From Butyrivibrio sp. INlla14 (GTDB lineage: Bacteria > Bacillota > Clostridia > Lachnospirales > Lachnospiraceae): a stretch of 64,000 bases of DNA. Below are positions 40,079-49,320 of the stretch, piece after piece. A program made the position numbers and the translations under genes. Every line of letters begins with the position of its first letter. The stretch's first letter is position 1. The stretch covers positions 1 to 64,000 of the forward strand of contig NZ_FMVS01000008.1 of the NCBI RefSeq assembly GCF_900102515.1, read 5' to 3'. Below the pieces are notes generated by a model, which saw only the letters and a program-made list of their open reading frames with translations, searched no databases and had not been told where the DNA came from.

Positions 40079-41773
40079 ATGGATTATATGGCTAGGTACA
40101 ATGAGTGGCTTGAGAAACTATCAGATTCTGACCCACTTAAGGCTGAACTTGAGTCTATTAAGGGTAATGACAAGGAAATAGAGGATAGATTCTATCAGGA
40201 TCTTTCTTTTGGTACTGCTGGTCTTCGTGGCAAGGTTGGTGCAGGTACTAACAGAATGAATTTCCTGACAGTAGGTAAGGCTTCTCAGGGCGTAGCTGAC
40301 TATATCGTTTCCAAGGGTAAAGAGGCTTGTGAGAAGGGTGTTATCATTGCTCATGATCCAAGACATTTTTCAAAGGAGTTTTCACAGCTTGCAGCTGGTA
40401 TTTTTGCAGCAAACGGGATCAAGGTTTATACATTCCCTGATCTTCGTCCTACACCTGAGCTTGCTTTTATGATCAGAAGACTGGGAACAGTTTCTGGTAT
40501 CAATATCACAGCATCTCACAATCCAAGAGAGTACAATGGCTATAAGGCTTACTGGGATGACGGATGTCAGGTTTCTGCTGATGTGGCAGATGGTATGACA
40601 GAGAAGATCAATGCTGTAGATATCTGGTCAGGCATCAAGACATCTGACTTTGAGGAAGGTGTTAAGGCTGGCAAGATTACAGTTTTAGGACCTGAGTATG
40701 ATAGAGAATACCTTGATAAGATTGAGGGAATGGCTATCCACGAGGGAGATGAGCTTGATCTTACAATTCCTCTTGTATACACACCTCTTAATGGATGCGG
40801 TTCAATTCCATTTAGACAGATGCTGACAGATAGAGGCTTTACTAACTGGAAGATAGTTCCAGAGCAGGAGAATCCTGATCCTGACTTTACAACAGTTGGA
40901 TATCCCAACCCAGAGGATACTAAGGCATTTAAGCTTAGTGAGCAGTACGGAAGAGAGTTTGGAGCTGAGCTTTTAATGGCGACAGATCCTGACTCTGACA
41001 GATTTGCCATCGAGATAAGAGATGACAATGGCAATTATATTCCTCTTAACGGTAATCAGACAGGATATCTTCTTGTTAATTACGTTCTTGAGGGACGTAA
41101 GGACGCTGGAACACTTCCTGCAAAGGGAGCTATGGTCAAGTCTATTGTTACTTCAACTCTTTCAACTATCATGGCAAAGGCTTATGGCGTTGAGATGTTT
41201 GAGACTCTTACAGGATTTAAGAATATTTGTGGTAAGATTCCATATCTTCACGAAAACGGCTATACATATCTCTTTGGCTATGAAGAGTCTGTTGGATATG
41301 CGGTATGTGAGGACATCCGTGACAAGGATGGTATTTCAGCAGGTATGCTTGTCGCAGAGGCAGCAGCTTACTACCGCAAGCAGGGCAAGACTTTGTGGGA
41401 TGTTCTTCAGGAAATCTACGCTAAGTATGGCTTCTTTGCAGAGGATGAACCTAACATGGTACTTGAGGGAATCCCTGGAGCCCAGCGTATTCAGCGTATG
41501 ATGAAGTGGTTTAGAGAAAACCTTCCTACACAGGTGGCCGGAGCCAAGGTTGAGAAAGTTATTGATTATATTAATGGTTATGAGGACATTCCACCTCAGA
41601 ATGCAATCAGACTTTTCCTTGATAATGGTTCATGGTTTGCTGTAAGACCATCTGGTACAGAGCCTAAGATTAAGTTCTATTTCTACTCTAACAGAGATAG
41701 CAGAGAGAATGCTCTTGAGACCAACAAGAAGATCAAGGAAGAAATATTTGCACTGATCAATTCAGTAGAATAA
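40079..41773 (+). CDS. Phosphoglucomutase/phosphomannomutase
   Basis: A 564-residue alpha-D-phosphohexomutase interconverting glucose 6- and 1-phosphate (or mannose phosphates). The phosphoserine loop is TASHNPREYNGYKAYW with Ser146. The metal loop is ATDPDSDRFA, the sugar-binding loop is GYEESVGYAVC, and the phosphate-binding loop is RPSGTEPKIKFYF. The length matches the Firmicute PgcA class. GGAGG lies 8 nt before ATG 40079. Product glucose-1-phosphate would feed GlgC/GlgD, encoded 8 kb away. Fifteen nucleotides separate it from the preceding flavoprotein gene and 7 from the next gene, so it is inside an operon. Confidence 0.93.
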   Translation: MDYMARYNEWLEKLSDSDPLKAELESIKGNDKEIEDRFYQDLSFGTAGLRGKVGAGTNRMNFLTVGKASQGVADYIVSKGKEACEKGVIIAHDPRHFSKEFSQLAAGIFAANGIKVYTFPDLRPTPELAFMIRRLGTVSGINITASHNPREYNGYKAYWDDGCQVSADVADGMTEKINAVDIWSGIKTSDFEEGVKAGKITVLGPEYDREYLDKIEGMAIHEGDELDLTIPLVYTPLNGCGSIPFRQMLTDRGFTNWKIVPEQENPDPDFTTVGYPNPEDTKAFKLSEQYGREFGAELLMATDPDSDRFAIEIRDDNGNYIPLNGNQTGYLLVNYVLEGRKDAGTLPAKGAMVKSIVTSTLSTIMAKAYGVEMFETLTGFKNICGKIPYLHENGYTYLFGYEESVGYAVCEDIRDKDGISAGMLVAEAAAYYRKQGKTLWDVLQEIYAKYGFFAEDEPNMVLEGIPGAQRIQRMMKWFRENLPTQVAGAKVEKVIDYINGYEDIPPQNAIRLFLDNGSWFAVRPSGTEPKIKFYFYSNRDSRENALETNKKIKEEIFALINSVE

Positions 41774-41780
41774 GAAGTAT

Positions 41781-42401
41781 ATGAATAAAAATAAGTACGG
41801 CAAAGAAGTTTTTAGAAAAATGCTACATATGCTGGCGTTAGCTGGAGTTATAGCCTGGTCACATTATTATGACGACTGGCGTTATAGCGCTGTAGTGTTT
41901 TTACTTGCCGTACTTATTTTATTTCCACTTGTGTATCTTTTATCTAAGATTCCTGGGGCATCAGCCTTCTTTAATGCCAGAAAAAAGGGCGAGTTTAGTT
42001 ATTCTATGATGGCTCTTGCAATAATGTATGCGATTGTCTGCAGCGTGTGCTGGGGCTTTTTGGGAGAAAGACTCCTTACTATAGCCTGTATAGTCGCCTG
42101 GGGGCCAGGAGATGCGGCAGCAGCCCTTATTGGGAAGGCCTTTGGAAGGCACAAGATAGGGAAAGATAAGAGAAAGTCCCTTGAGGGAAGCCTTGCTATG
42201 TTTTTCTTTAGCTTTTTGGCTGTTCTGATCACTCTTAAGATTTATGGCAAGTATTCTTTATTGGCGACGATAGTAGTAGCGGCACTGACAGCTATTGCCA
42301 GCACTTTGGCAGAGCTATTTGATACTAGAGGCTATGATACATTTTATTGCCCGGTTGCGGCTATGATAGTTCTTTTTATAGGGGAATTAATTCTGAGATA
42401 G
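41781..42401 (+). CDS. Dolichol/phytol kinase-like CTP-dependent membrane protein
   Basis: A 206-residue membrane protein with about six helices. The stretch GPGDAAAALIGKAFGRHKIG and KDKRKSLEGSLAMFF matches the CTP-binding signature of the dolichol kinase / phytol kinase / CDP-diglyceride-synthase-like superfamily, and AELFDTRGYDTFYCPVAA matches its C-terminal part. The reaction is likely phosphorylation of a lipid alcohol, substrate unknown. It starts 7 nt after the phosphohexomutase stop and ends 15 nt before the next gene. Phosphatidate cytidylyltransferase is a related alternative. Confidence 0.75.
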   Translation: MNKNKYGKEVFRKMLHMLALAGVIAWSHYYDDWRYSAVVFLLAVLILFPLVYLLSKIPGASAFFNARKKGEFSYSMMALAIMYAIVCSVCWGFLGERLLTIACIVAWGPGDAAAALIGKAFGRHKIGKDKRKSLEGSLAMFFFSFLAVLITLKIYGKYSLLATIVVAALTAIASTLAELFDTRGYDTFYCPVAAMIVLFIGELILR

Positions 42402-42416
42402 GAGACGGATCAGATC

Positions 42417-43040
42417 ATGCAGAAATCTGACAATAAACAGAATACAAAGAGCGGGTTTAAGACCCTTCTCTTATCAGTCATATTAAGCTCTCCAGGGCCT
42501 CTTATTCTGGGAATAGGGCTGACTATAGGAAGAAGCTCCACACAGATTTCTGATTTTACCAGAAGAAGCGCAGAGCTTCTTGCGATAATTGCCGCTTTTG
42601 TGGTTTATCTTATTACTAACAGGGATAATTTTGATGAAGATAGAAGGAAAAAACTTGAGAAAAAGAGCAATATCTTTGTTGGAATCATCATGTGTATTAG
42701 TGGCATCAGTATGATCATAATGGCATTTGTTTCAGACACAGGCGATAAGGGAAATGTCCTTCCGGCTTTTGTTATTGCCCTGTTTGGAGTTATAGCCAAT
42801 ACGCTTTTCTGGAGAAAATATTCAAAACTTTATTCAGTGGAGAAAAATGCTATATTAGGGGTCCAGGCAAGGCTTTATGGAGCCAAGTCAATTGTTGATA
42901 CCTGCGTTACGCTAACGCTCCTTGTAGTGGCACTTTGGCCGAAATCAACATTTTCCTATTACTTTGACATTTTAGGATCAATACTTGTATCTGCATATAT
43001 GCTTAGAAGCGGCATAAAGACAATAAAAGAGGCGTTGTGA
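42417..43040 (+). CDS. Divergent CDF-like membrane protein
   Basis: A 207-residue membrane protein with about six helices. SDFTRRSAELLAIIAAFVVY and GAKSIVDTCVTLTLLVVALW with YYFDILGSILVSAYMLRSGI follow the layout of cation diffusion facilitator proteins. However, the C-terminal cytoplasmic domain is missing (length 207 against about 300), and the metal ligands H-x-x-x-D in helices II and V are only partly present (S-x-x-x-D at SIVD). Transport activity is therefore doubtful. The terminator stem overlaps its last codons. Confidence 0.6.
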   Translation: MQKSDNKQNTKSGFKTLLLSVILSSPGPLILGIGLTIGRSSTQISDFTRRSAELLAIIAAFVVYLITNRDNFDEDRRKKLEKKSNIFVGIIMCISGISMIIMAFVSDTGDKGNVLPAFVIALFGVIANTLFWRKYSKLYSVEKNAILGVQARLYGAKSIVDTCVTLTLLVVALWPKSTFSYYFDILGSILVSAYMLRSGIKTIKEAL

Positions 43041-43069
43041 GATAAGCTCACACGCCTCAAGTTTTTTTG
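43030..43069. terminator. Terminator between converging genes
   Basis: GAGGCG-TTGTGAG pairs with CTCACA-CGCCTC around an ATAAG loop, followed by a T-rich run (AAGTTTTTTT). It overlaps the stop of the CDF-like gene and faces the converging lipoprotein gene. Confidence 0.8.
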
Positions 43070-43083
43070 CAGACAAAATTTAC

Positions 43084-43779
43084 TTAGTTTCCATTGGAAT
43101 CATCATAGGATTCAACGTTAGTTACTATCCATGAGTCTGTTTCTGTATTCTTTTCAAGTGTAAGGACCATTGCGTAGGTCATCTCCTGAGAATTAGCAAT
43201 CTCATCTTCATAAATCTGCAAGATCAGCATTAGCATGTCATTATAGACCTTATTATTGGCAGCAGCCGCATCCTCGTCTGAGAGGGTCTGGATTTCTTCT
43301 GCGTGGTCTGTGGCATAGCTGTTCTTGGCTTTCTCAATCTCATCAGCAACTTTATCACTACTTATCACATCAACTGCAAAGGATGTCTTAACTGTAGCAG
43401 TGCAGGTTGCAGTAGTTGTCTCACCTTTGGTTATCTCAACATCAGAAACAGAATAGTCCTGTATCATGTCAGAAAAAAGGCCACAGAATTCGTCAAGTTT
43501 ATTCTTGGATTCTTCTGTAAGTTCAATGTTCTCTGTGTCGGAAATAAATTTGCCAGAAAGATATTCTGCGTCAAATAGCTGGACAAAGTCACCAGCTGCA
43601 ACTTCAGAAGTAGCATATTTGCTGATATCTTCCTCTGAATCAGAGGCAACAATTGCAAGAAATGTGGTAGCACAGTCATTAACGGACTGCTTGTCCTGAG
43701 AAGTACAACCTGTTAGAGATGATATAGAAATAAGGGCAGCCATAGTCAGCCCTGTAAGTTTTTTAATATTTATATTCAT
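43084..43779 (-). CDS. Putative lipoprotein, DUF5105-like
   Basis: A 231-residue protein with a lipoprotein signal (KKLTGLTMAALISISSLTGC), Cys at about residue 24. The mature part is acidic and helical, with two similar regions (NDCATTFLAIVASDSEEDIS and later VEITKGETTTATCTATVKTS). It looks like the DUF5105/DUF4878-type extracellular lipoproteins common in Clostridia, which often occur in several copies. Function unknown. ATG 43779 is taken because GGGGG lies close upstream; the ATG at 43791 lies in front of that site. It converges with the CDF-like gene and diverges from the small gene at 43931. Confidence 0.7.
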   Translation of the reverse strand: MNINIKKLTGLTMAALISISSLTGCTSQDKQSVNDCATTFLAIVASDSEEDISKYATSEVAAGDFVQLFDAEYLSGKFISDTENIELTEESKNKLDEFCGLFSDMIQDYSVSDVEITKGETTTATCTATVKTSFAVDVISSDKVADEIEKAKNSYATDHAEEIQTLSDEDAAAANNKVYNDMLMLILQIYEDEIANSQEMTYAMVLTLEKNTETDSWIVTNVESYDDSNGN

Positions 43780-43864
43780 AAAAGCCCCCATGCTTTGTTA
43801 CGATTTTTGTAATACATTTATTTAGTATAGCACAGACTGGCCAATTATCCAAAGGGTATCGCAA

Positions 43865-43892
43865 TTGCAATTAAAAGGTGATAAAATATAGT
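43865..43892 (+). promoter_or_regulatory. Promoter of small gene at 43931
   Basis: TTGCAA, a 16-nt spacer and TATAGT lie 39 bp before the ATG. Confidence 0.55.
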
Positions 43893-43930
43893 ATGCATAT
43901 TTCTATAAACCAAATCAAGGAGGGTTATAA

Positions 43931-44182
43931 ATGAGAGTACTTTTTGAGGCTGGAGTAGTGAAAGAAGTAGAGTCAGTAGAGGTTAAGCCTTTGGACTTTG
44001 GGGATGGACAGATTTCAGGAACTCAGATAGATTTTTCGCTTGTTAGTGGTGATAAGATTAAGTACATTTATAGCCAGAACGTGCCGATAGAAGAGTCTGG
44101 GCAGAAAGCCATAGATTTTGTTACAAAGCTCTATGAGGATGGAAAGGCTGATTTCACACATGAACCGGTAGAACTTCTGTAA
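43931..44182 (+). CDS. Small conserved-looking protein of unknown function
   Basis: An 83-residue acidic protein (MRVLFEAGVVKEVESVEVKP at the start; GQKAIDFVTKLYEDGKADFT near the end) that I do not recognise. It should fold as mixed beta strands and one helix and has no membrane segment. Real coding is supported by AAGGAGGG 8 nt before the ATG, a good promoter at 43865 and a terminator at 44235. It is monocistronic. Confidence 0.7.
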   Translation: MRVLFEAGVVKEVESVEVKPLDFGDGQISGTQIDFSLVSGDKIKYIYSQNVPIEESGQKAIDFVTKLYEDGKADFTHEPVELL

Positions 44183-44234
44183 AATGGCGCTAATAACTGA
44201 AAATAATAATGAGATATAGACAATTTTATAATAG

Positions 44235-44270
44235 TAAAGGCTCTATGCACTTATTTGCATAGAGCCTTTA
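44235..44270. terminator. Terminator between small genes
   Basis: TAAAGGCTCTATGCA pairs perfectly over 15 bp with TGCATAGAGCCTTTA around CTTATT. It lies between converging genes at 44182 and 44315, and A/T runs on both sides allow use in both directions. Confidence 0.75.
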
Positions 44271-44314
44271 ACTTTGCTGTTCGTCCATTGTTTTCTCCAT
44301 TTTTGAACAATAGA

Positions 44315-44488
44315 TCATCTCTTGCCAAGACAACCCTGGTTTTTGAGTTCTATCAGTAAATCAAAAACAACCCCCAATGGTAATCCAGTAATATGGGCTA
44401 CTTTTTCTGGATCTGGATAGTATTCATCTTCACAATCCTTTCTGATGCAGTCCATTACTTCCATTTTGGCATCCAATGTAGCTGTCAT
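44315..44488 (-). CDS. Small winged-helix-like protein, 57 residues
   Basis: A 57-residue frame (MTATLDAKMEVMDCIRKDCE first) with AGGAGG 9 nt before its ATG. The part PDPEKVAHITGLPLGVVFDL with LIELKNQGCLGK looks like a helix-turn-helix of the winged kind: two helices, a turn at a Gly-Leu-Pro, a recognition-like helix and a final LKNQG-type wing entry. Function unknown, perhaps a small regulator. The rest of 44183-44697 holds two stem-loops and nothing else. Confidence 0.6.
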   Translation of the reverse strand: MTATLDAKMEVMDCIRKDCEDEYYPDPEKVAHITGLPLGVVFDLLIELKNQGCLGKR

Positions 44489-44622
44489 ACACTCGTTTCC
44501 TCCTTTCGTAAATTGTGTAAAGATTTAAGGCTAGTATCTATGTGCCTTTCTATTATTATATCGTATTTTTGCACTAAAAGTTAAGCTTTTTGGCACAAAA
44601 TTTATAAAAATTCCCTAAAATT

Positions 44623-44660
44623 TAAGGGCTTTGAAGGTTTGGAATCCTCAAAGCCCTTTA
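44623..44660. terminator. Stem-loop after chemoreceptor gene
   Basis: AAGGGCTTTGA and TCAAAGCCCTT pair around a 13-nt loop, 38 nt past the stop of the minus-strand chemoreceptor. The T-run on the minus side is weak (AAATTTTAGGG). Confidence 0.6.
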
Positions 44661-44697
44661 TATATCGCATTTAAAAGTATCGTGGTTTATGAAACGC

Positions 44698-46161
44698 TTA
44701 ATTCTGCTGCATATCTTTTAACTTATTAGCCTGCTGGAAGATATCTCCAAGGATGACCTTGAAATCATCAAACTTGGATGCAGCTTCTTCGGAGGCGTTG
44801 GCACCTTCGTTAGAAAGGGAAGCAACTTCCTGGCTGGTTGCAGACAGATTTGAAATACTGTCGTTAATTTCTGTAGTTGAGCTGGCAATTGATTTCATTC
44901 CTTCGCCAATCTCTGCAAAGCGGGATAGCATCTCTGAAACATTATCGTTAATGCTGTCAAAGTTTTCGCCAACGGATTCAATCATCTCATTCTGTTCTGA
45001 AACAGAAGCTACTGTATCGTCAATACTTGCCATTGCCTTTTGAACGTCTTCGTTAAGCTCATTGATGATGCTTGTGATCTCATTTGAAGCGGTATTTGTT
45101 TCTTCTGCAAGTTCACGGACATCATTAGCAACGACAGCAAAGCCTTTTCCTGCTTCACCAGCTCTTGCGGCCTCGATACTTGCGTTAAGTGCAAGGAGGT
45201 TTGTCTGCTTTGAAATAGACATGATAGACCCGACAATCTTGGTTACTTCTGCAACCTTGTTTATAACGGCCTGTGTGGCTTCAACAGTAACCTGGCTCTG
45301 CTGAGCAACATTGTGAGATTTTTCTTTTAATTCGCCGATGACCTTAACACCATCCTGAACTGCTGTCTGTGCACTTTCTGATGCCTTGGTCATATCTTTT
45401 CTATGCTGCTCTGTTGTAGCTGTTTCTTCCTGTATCTGCTGAACTCTCTGAGCCTGAGAAGTAATGGCCTGAGCTGTGCTCTCCATACTACTTGCTATAT
45501 CCTTCATGCCGGAACGCTGAGTCTCTATGATATTTTGAAGATCAACCATATTTTGCTGAGAATTGTTGAACAGGTCTGTAATTGTATTTGCTATATCAGC
45601 CATCTTGTCACTGGTTTCAAGACTCTTTTCTGCGTCTTTGGTAATCCTGTCATTATTTTCATCATTGAACTTACATAGAAGCGAAACAGTAGTGATAGTA
45701 GCTACAAATGCAAGGCCAAGAGTTATAAATGCAGGAACGTGGTCAAGATCTAAAGTTCCTGTGCTCAGATAGGATTTTAAGCAGGTGATAAAGAAAGAAA
45801 CTATAATTACTGACATTCCTGCCTTACACAATCTTGAATTCAGATAGATGATACTTATGATCAGGATTGGTAATCCAAAAGCAAAATAAATAAGATTTGT
45901 CTCTGCAATAAGAAGCACAAAATAGAAAATTGTAGCCCCGCCCATTATAAGTATTGAACCTCTTTTTACGGTTGAAAACTTAAAGTTTCCTAAGCATGTC
46001 AGAACAAAGCCTACAACTGCGGCAATTATAAGTATATTGCTGGAAACTGAAAAGCCGGCTTGAAATCCCTTCCATATTGTTAGGGCAACTCCGCATATGA
46101 GAATCGCACAGGTGGCAACAAAGCTTGCGTTATTGGCTCTACGATACTGTTCAGCGTTCAT
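44698..46161 (-). CDS. Methyl-accepting chemotaxis protein with multi-helix N-terminus
   Basis: A 487-residue chemoreceptor. Unlike classical receptors it has no periplasmic sensor. Residues about 15-170 form six hydrophobic helices ([40 protein letters not shown] and others), so it may sense within the membrane. The cytoplasmic signalling hairpin is clear: [20 protein letters not shown] followed by [20 protein letters not shown], which contacts CheA/CheW. No HAMP domain is obvious. ATG 46161 follows AAAGGAAG; an upstream ATG at 46179 would put that site inside the gene. It is transcribed divergently from a second receptor at 46448. Confidence 0.88.
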   Translation of the reverse strand: MNAEQYRRANNASFVATCAILICGVALTIWKGFQAGFSVSSNILIIAAVVGFVLTCLGNFKFSTVKRGSILIMGGATIFYFVLLIAETNLIYFAFGLPILIISIIYLNSRLCKAGMSVIIVSFFITCLKSYLSTGTLDLDHVPAFITLGLAFVATITTVSLLCKFNDENNDRITKDAEKSLETSDKMADIANTITDLFNNSQQNMVDLQNIIETQRSGMKDIASSMESTAQAITSQAQRVQQIQEETATTEQHRKDMTKASESAQTAVQDGVKVIGELKEKSHNVAQQSQVTVEATQAVINKVAEVTKIVGSIMSISKQTNLLALNASIEAARAGEAGKGFAVVANDVRELAEETNTASNEITSIINELNEDVQKAMASIDDTVASVSEQNEMIESVGENFDSINDNVSEMLSRFAEIGEGMKSIASSTTEINDSISNLSATSQEVASLSNEGANASEEAASKFDDFKVILGDIFQQANKLKDMQQN

Positions 46162-46447
46162 ATTATATCTTCCTTTCATTTTAATTAAAAACTAAAACGA
46201 CTCATATTGATTTTATCACGTATATATACAAAATAACGACATATAAGGTCTAAAAAAATGATAAAAAACATATAAACTATTTGCACAGCTATTATCAGGC
46301 AAAATGGCGTAAAATCTTTATTTAATCTTAATTCAACTTAATAATTTTTTTAGAACAAATATACATGAGCATGGAGTAAAATAATAGTGGATTTAATTAA
46401 CGCAAAAACGTTAGTAATATTCTTAAAACAGTAAAGGGGTGCAACAG

Positions 46448-48517
46448 ATGAAAAAACTTAGCCTTAAGACAAAAATGCTACTATGTATTCTTCCAGTAAT
46501 GGCTATAGCCATGATCATCCTGACCTACATAGCAGCACAGGAACTATCTACAAATATGCAGGAAACTAATACCAGCAACATGTTCAGTCAGGTTCAGGAT
46601 TCTGCAACTGCTGTAGAAGCAAAATTGCAGATCATAAGGACAACAGCAGTAAATATTTCTGATTCTGTATCATCATCCTATAAGTCAATGGATATGAACA
46701 GCTATGGTGCGATGTTGAGCAAGATTATATCTAACAATGACTCTATCCTAGGCGCTGGCCTATGGTTTGAGCCAAATGTTTATAATCAGGAAGAAAAATA
46801 TGTTGGACCATATTGGTTTAAGGATGGCGACAAGATTTCAGAAACCTGGGACTACAGTAATGCTGAATATGATTACTTCAACCAGGAGTATTATCTTAAT
46901 GCAAAAGCTCTTGCTAATGGAGCAACATCAATCACAAATCCATATTATGATCCTACATCAGGACTTGTAATGAGCACATGTTCGGCACCAATCTATGATA
47001 ATGACGTGTATATTGGCTGCGTTACAGTTGATATGGAGCTTTCAAATGTTCAGGCTCTTGTTTCTTCTATTAAGGTAGGATCAACAGGAAGAGCAATGCT
47101 TTTGGATTCTACTGGTGTATATATCCATTGTGATGACCCTAGCAAGGTAGAAAATGGTTTGAATATTGTTGACGATGAGAATAAGGAACTGGCAACACTA
47201 GGTACAAATATAGTTGCAAATGCAAGTGAGACTCCTGGTATGGGAGCGTTCATGGAAAATGGTGCAAGGATCATTGCAGCATACATGAATATTCCAGATG
47301 TTAACTGGAAGATGATCATCAGAATGGACATTACAGAGTTGGAAGCTCCTGTAAAAAAAGCTACCACAGTGCTTATTACTATAATGATCATTGCACTTGT
47401 TGTTAGTGCAGCAATAATTATGGTATTTGTAATGAGCATTTCAAAGAGCATAAACAACGTTAAACAGTTCGCAAGTGTACTTGCCAGTGGCGACTTTACT
47501 GTTGATAAGATAAATAATAAGAGAGGTGATGAGCTTGGAGCAATGAGCGAATCCCTCAATAACATGTTTGAGAGCAATAAGGACGTCATCACCAAGATTT
47601 CAGATGGATCAGTCAAAGTTACAGAGACATCCACAGGCCTTGCTAGTATGGCCAGTGAACTTTCTGATCAGTTTAACAGCATCCAGGGCAATATTTCAGG
47701 TGTTAATGATGCTATGATGTCATCTGGTGCTGCAACAGAGCAGGTTAATGCTTCTGTAGAAGAGGTAAATGCTTCTGTTCACCAGCTTGCTGCTGAGACT
47801 GAAAAGACAAGTGCTGATGCTGCTGATATCAAGGCAAGGGCAAAGGGTATTGAAAAAGAAAGTGCGGAAGCTCACGACTATGCTATTTCAATTGCAGAGC
47901 AAAGAGAAGCTGACCTTGAGGAAGCCAATGAGAAGGCTAAGGTAGTAGACCAGATTGGTACTCTTGCTGATACGATTGCAGAGATTGCAGATCAGATCAA
48001 TCTTTTGTCTCTTAATGCAAGTATCGAGGCTGCAAGAGCTGGAGATGCCGGCAAGGGCTTTGCAGTAGTTGCTTCTGAGATCAATAAGCTTGCAAGCAGC
48101 ACATCAGAGGCTGTAGAGCAGATCAGAGAGACAATCGATGGTGTTCAGGAAGCTTTCAGTACTTTGTCAAATTCTTCTGGAGAGCTTCTTACATTTATCA
48201 AAGAGACAGTTACTCCTGATTATGACAAGTTCGTAGGACTTGCCAAGCAGTATGGTGATGACGCAGGTTCCTTCGGAGATTCCTCAGAGAACATTGCTCA
48301 GATGGTTGAGAACATCAGAGCATCAATGGAAGAGGTTAGTAAGGCAATCCAGAACATTGCAGAATCCACTCAGGATACAGCAGATCTTTCCAGCAGAGTT
48401 AATGATTCTGTAATGGCTGCAGCTGACGTAGTATCTAATGTAAATGAGATGACTAACAAGCAGGAGCAGGTTGCTGGAACTCTCGAAGAAATCGTTGGAA
48501 AATTCAAACTCAAATAA
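46448..48517 (+). CDS. Methyl-accepting chemotaxis protein with dCache sensor
   Basis: A 689-residue receptor. The first helix is [20 protein letters not shown]. Residues about 35-300 form an extracellular double-Cache domain ([40 protein letters not shown]), expected to bind amino acids or other small ligands. A second helix ([20 protein letters not shown]), a HAMP domain and the signalling domain with [20 protein letters not shown] follow. ATG 46448 with AAAGGGG upstream is chosen over GTG 46439. It ends right before a strong terminator. Ligand unknown. Confidence 0.92.
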   Translation: MKKLSLKTKMLLCILPVMAIAMIILTYIAAQELSTNMQETNTSNMFSQVQDSATAVEAKLQIIRTTAVNISDSVSSSYKSMDMNSYGAMLSKIISNNDSILGAGLWFEPNVYNQEEKYVGPYWFKDGDKISETWDYSNAEYDYFNQEYYLNAKALANGATSITNPYYDPTSGLVMSTCSAPIYDNDVYIGCVTVDMELSNVQALVSSIKVGSTGRAMLLDSTGVYIHCDDPSKVENGLNIVDDENKELATLGTNIVANASETPGMGAFMENGARIIAAYMNIPDVNWKMIIRMDITELEAPVKKATTVLITIMIIALVVSAAIIMVFVMSISKSINNVKQFASVLASGDFTVDKINNKRGDELGAMSESLNNMFESNKDVITKISDGSVKVTETSTGLASMASELSDQFNSIQGNISGVNDAMMSSGAATEQVNASVEEVNASVHQLAAETEKTSADAADIKARAKGIEKESAEAHDYAISIAEQREADLEEANEKAKVVDQIGTLADTIAEIADQINLLSLNASIEAARAGDAGKGFAVVASEINKLASSTSEAVEQIRETIDGVQEAFSTLSNSSGELLTFIKETVTPDYDKFVGLAKQYGDDAGSFGDSSENIAQMVENIRASMEEVSKAIQNIAESTQDTADLSSRVNDSVMAAADVVSNVNEMTNKQEQVAGTLEEIVGKFKLK

Positions 48518-48533
48518 ACCCACCAATCCCACC

Positions 48534-48565
48534 GGGCCGCGGACTCCTCCGCGGCCCATTTTTTT
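48534..48565 (+). terminator. Terminator after dCache receptor
   Basis: GGGCCGCGGA and TCCGCGGCCC pair around CTCC, followed by ATTTTTTT. Very GC-rich compared with the neighbouring DNA. Confidence 0.85.
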
Positions 48566-49195
48566 CCACTTCCACGAAACTTGCGCACCCACCCTCCGGG
48601 TAAGTGGGAAGCAATATTCATGGAAGTTTTTTTCGTCTGTGTATAGGAGGAATAATTCATGAGGCTCCTGACAGTGCATAAGAATTCTGCTTCGGTTCAA
48701 CATGTCCGAGCGCCCAGAGGCAGCTTTATACTCACGCCAGTTCCCGTAGTGCTCGTCACTGACAAATGCAGATTTTCTTAGATGTTTCCGCAGTTTTTCT
48801 TTCAATGCGCATGCTGCAGCGTAAACTTGCAGGACGGAAAAGAACATTACAATAGAAAATGCCATAGCCCGCAATGCGGGCTATGGCATTTTCTTTTTTA
48901 AGATAATTAGCTCCGTCCTGCTTCAGACAACGCTTCGCATGCGCGGGAAAAACTGCTGTGGAAACATTAGAAAATTGCATTTGCCAGATAAGACTCGCAT
49001 AGGAAACTGGACGACTCGCAAGCGCTGCCCTGGCGCGAGTTTTGAACCGTAGAATTCTTATGCACCTGTCAGGAGCCCATGAATATCCGAACTGGAGCCG
49101 ACGAAAAAAACTTTCTGAATGAGCGAGTCACCCACTTTCCTGGAGGGTGGAGGGGAAACCTCTAACTGGAGGTGGTAGGAAAATGGGCGGTGGGA
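48551..49195. repeat. Giant imperfect inverted repeat (foldback element)
   Basis: Almost the whole gap between the receptor terminator and glgC folds on itself. Matching blocks, outermost first: CCACCCTCC (48589) with 49142-49150; AAGTTTTTTTCGTC (48624-48637) with 49100-49113; the 26-nt block 48663-48688 with 49051-49077 (one extra base); CGGTTCAA (48693) with 49041; GACAAATGCA...AGTTTTTC (48761-48799) with 48947-48985; GCAGGACGG (48829) with 48913-48921; and the perfect central hairpin at 48855-48893. Order and spacing are kept in both arms, about 300 bp each. Open frames inside are not convincing. It may be a MITE-like element, two inverted copies of one repeat, or a large structured RNA. 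Confidence 0.75.
48855..48899 (+). terminator. Central hairpin of the foldback element
   Basis: Perfect 19-bp arms at 48855-48873 and 48875-48893 (GAAAATGCCATAGCCCGCA and complement) with almost no loop, followed by TTTTTTA. It has the form of a strong intrinsic terminator and marks the symmetry centre of the large inverted repeat. Confidence 0.7.
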
Positions 49196-49320
49196 ATAAT
49201 TTCACTGTAGGTGCGTAGTGGGAAGAGATGTGGTATTATGAATATAAGATTAGTTAGAAAATATCAGTTTTTCTAGCGCGGGAGTTCTTAGATTTCTTAT
49301 GATCAGAATAGGGGGGTAAT

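Noticed and set aside
43303..43578. Plus-strand frame inside the lipoprotein gene
   Set aside because: It is antisense to a frame with a clear lipoprotein signal and ribosome site.
48323..48874. 183-residue minus-strand open frame
   Set aside because: It runs antisense through the receptor end, its GC-rich terminator and one arm of the foldback, so its openness follows from those sequences; no ribosome site was seen.
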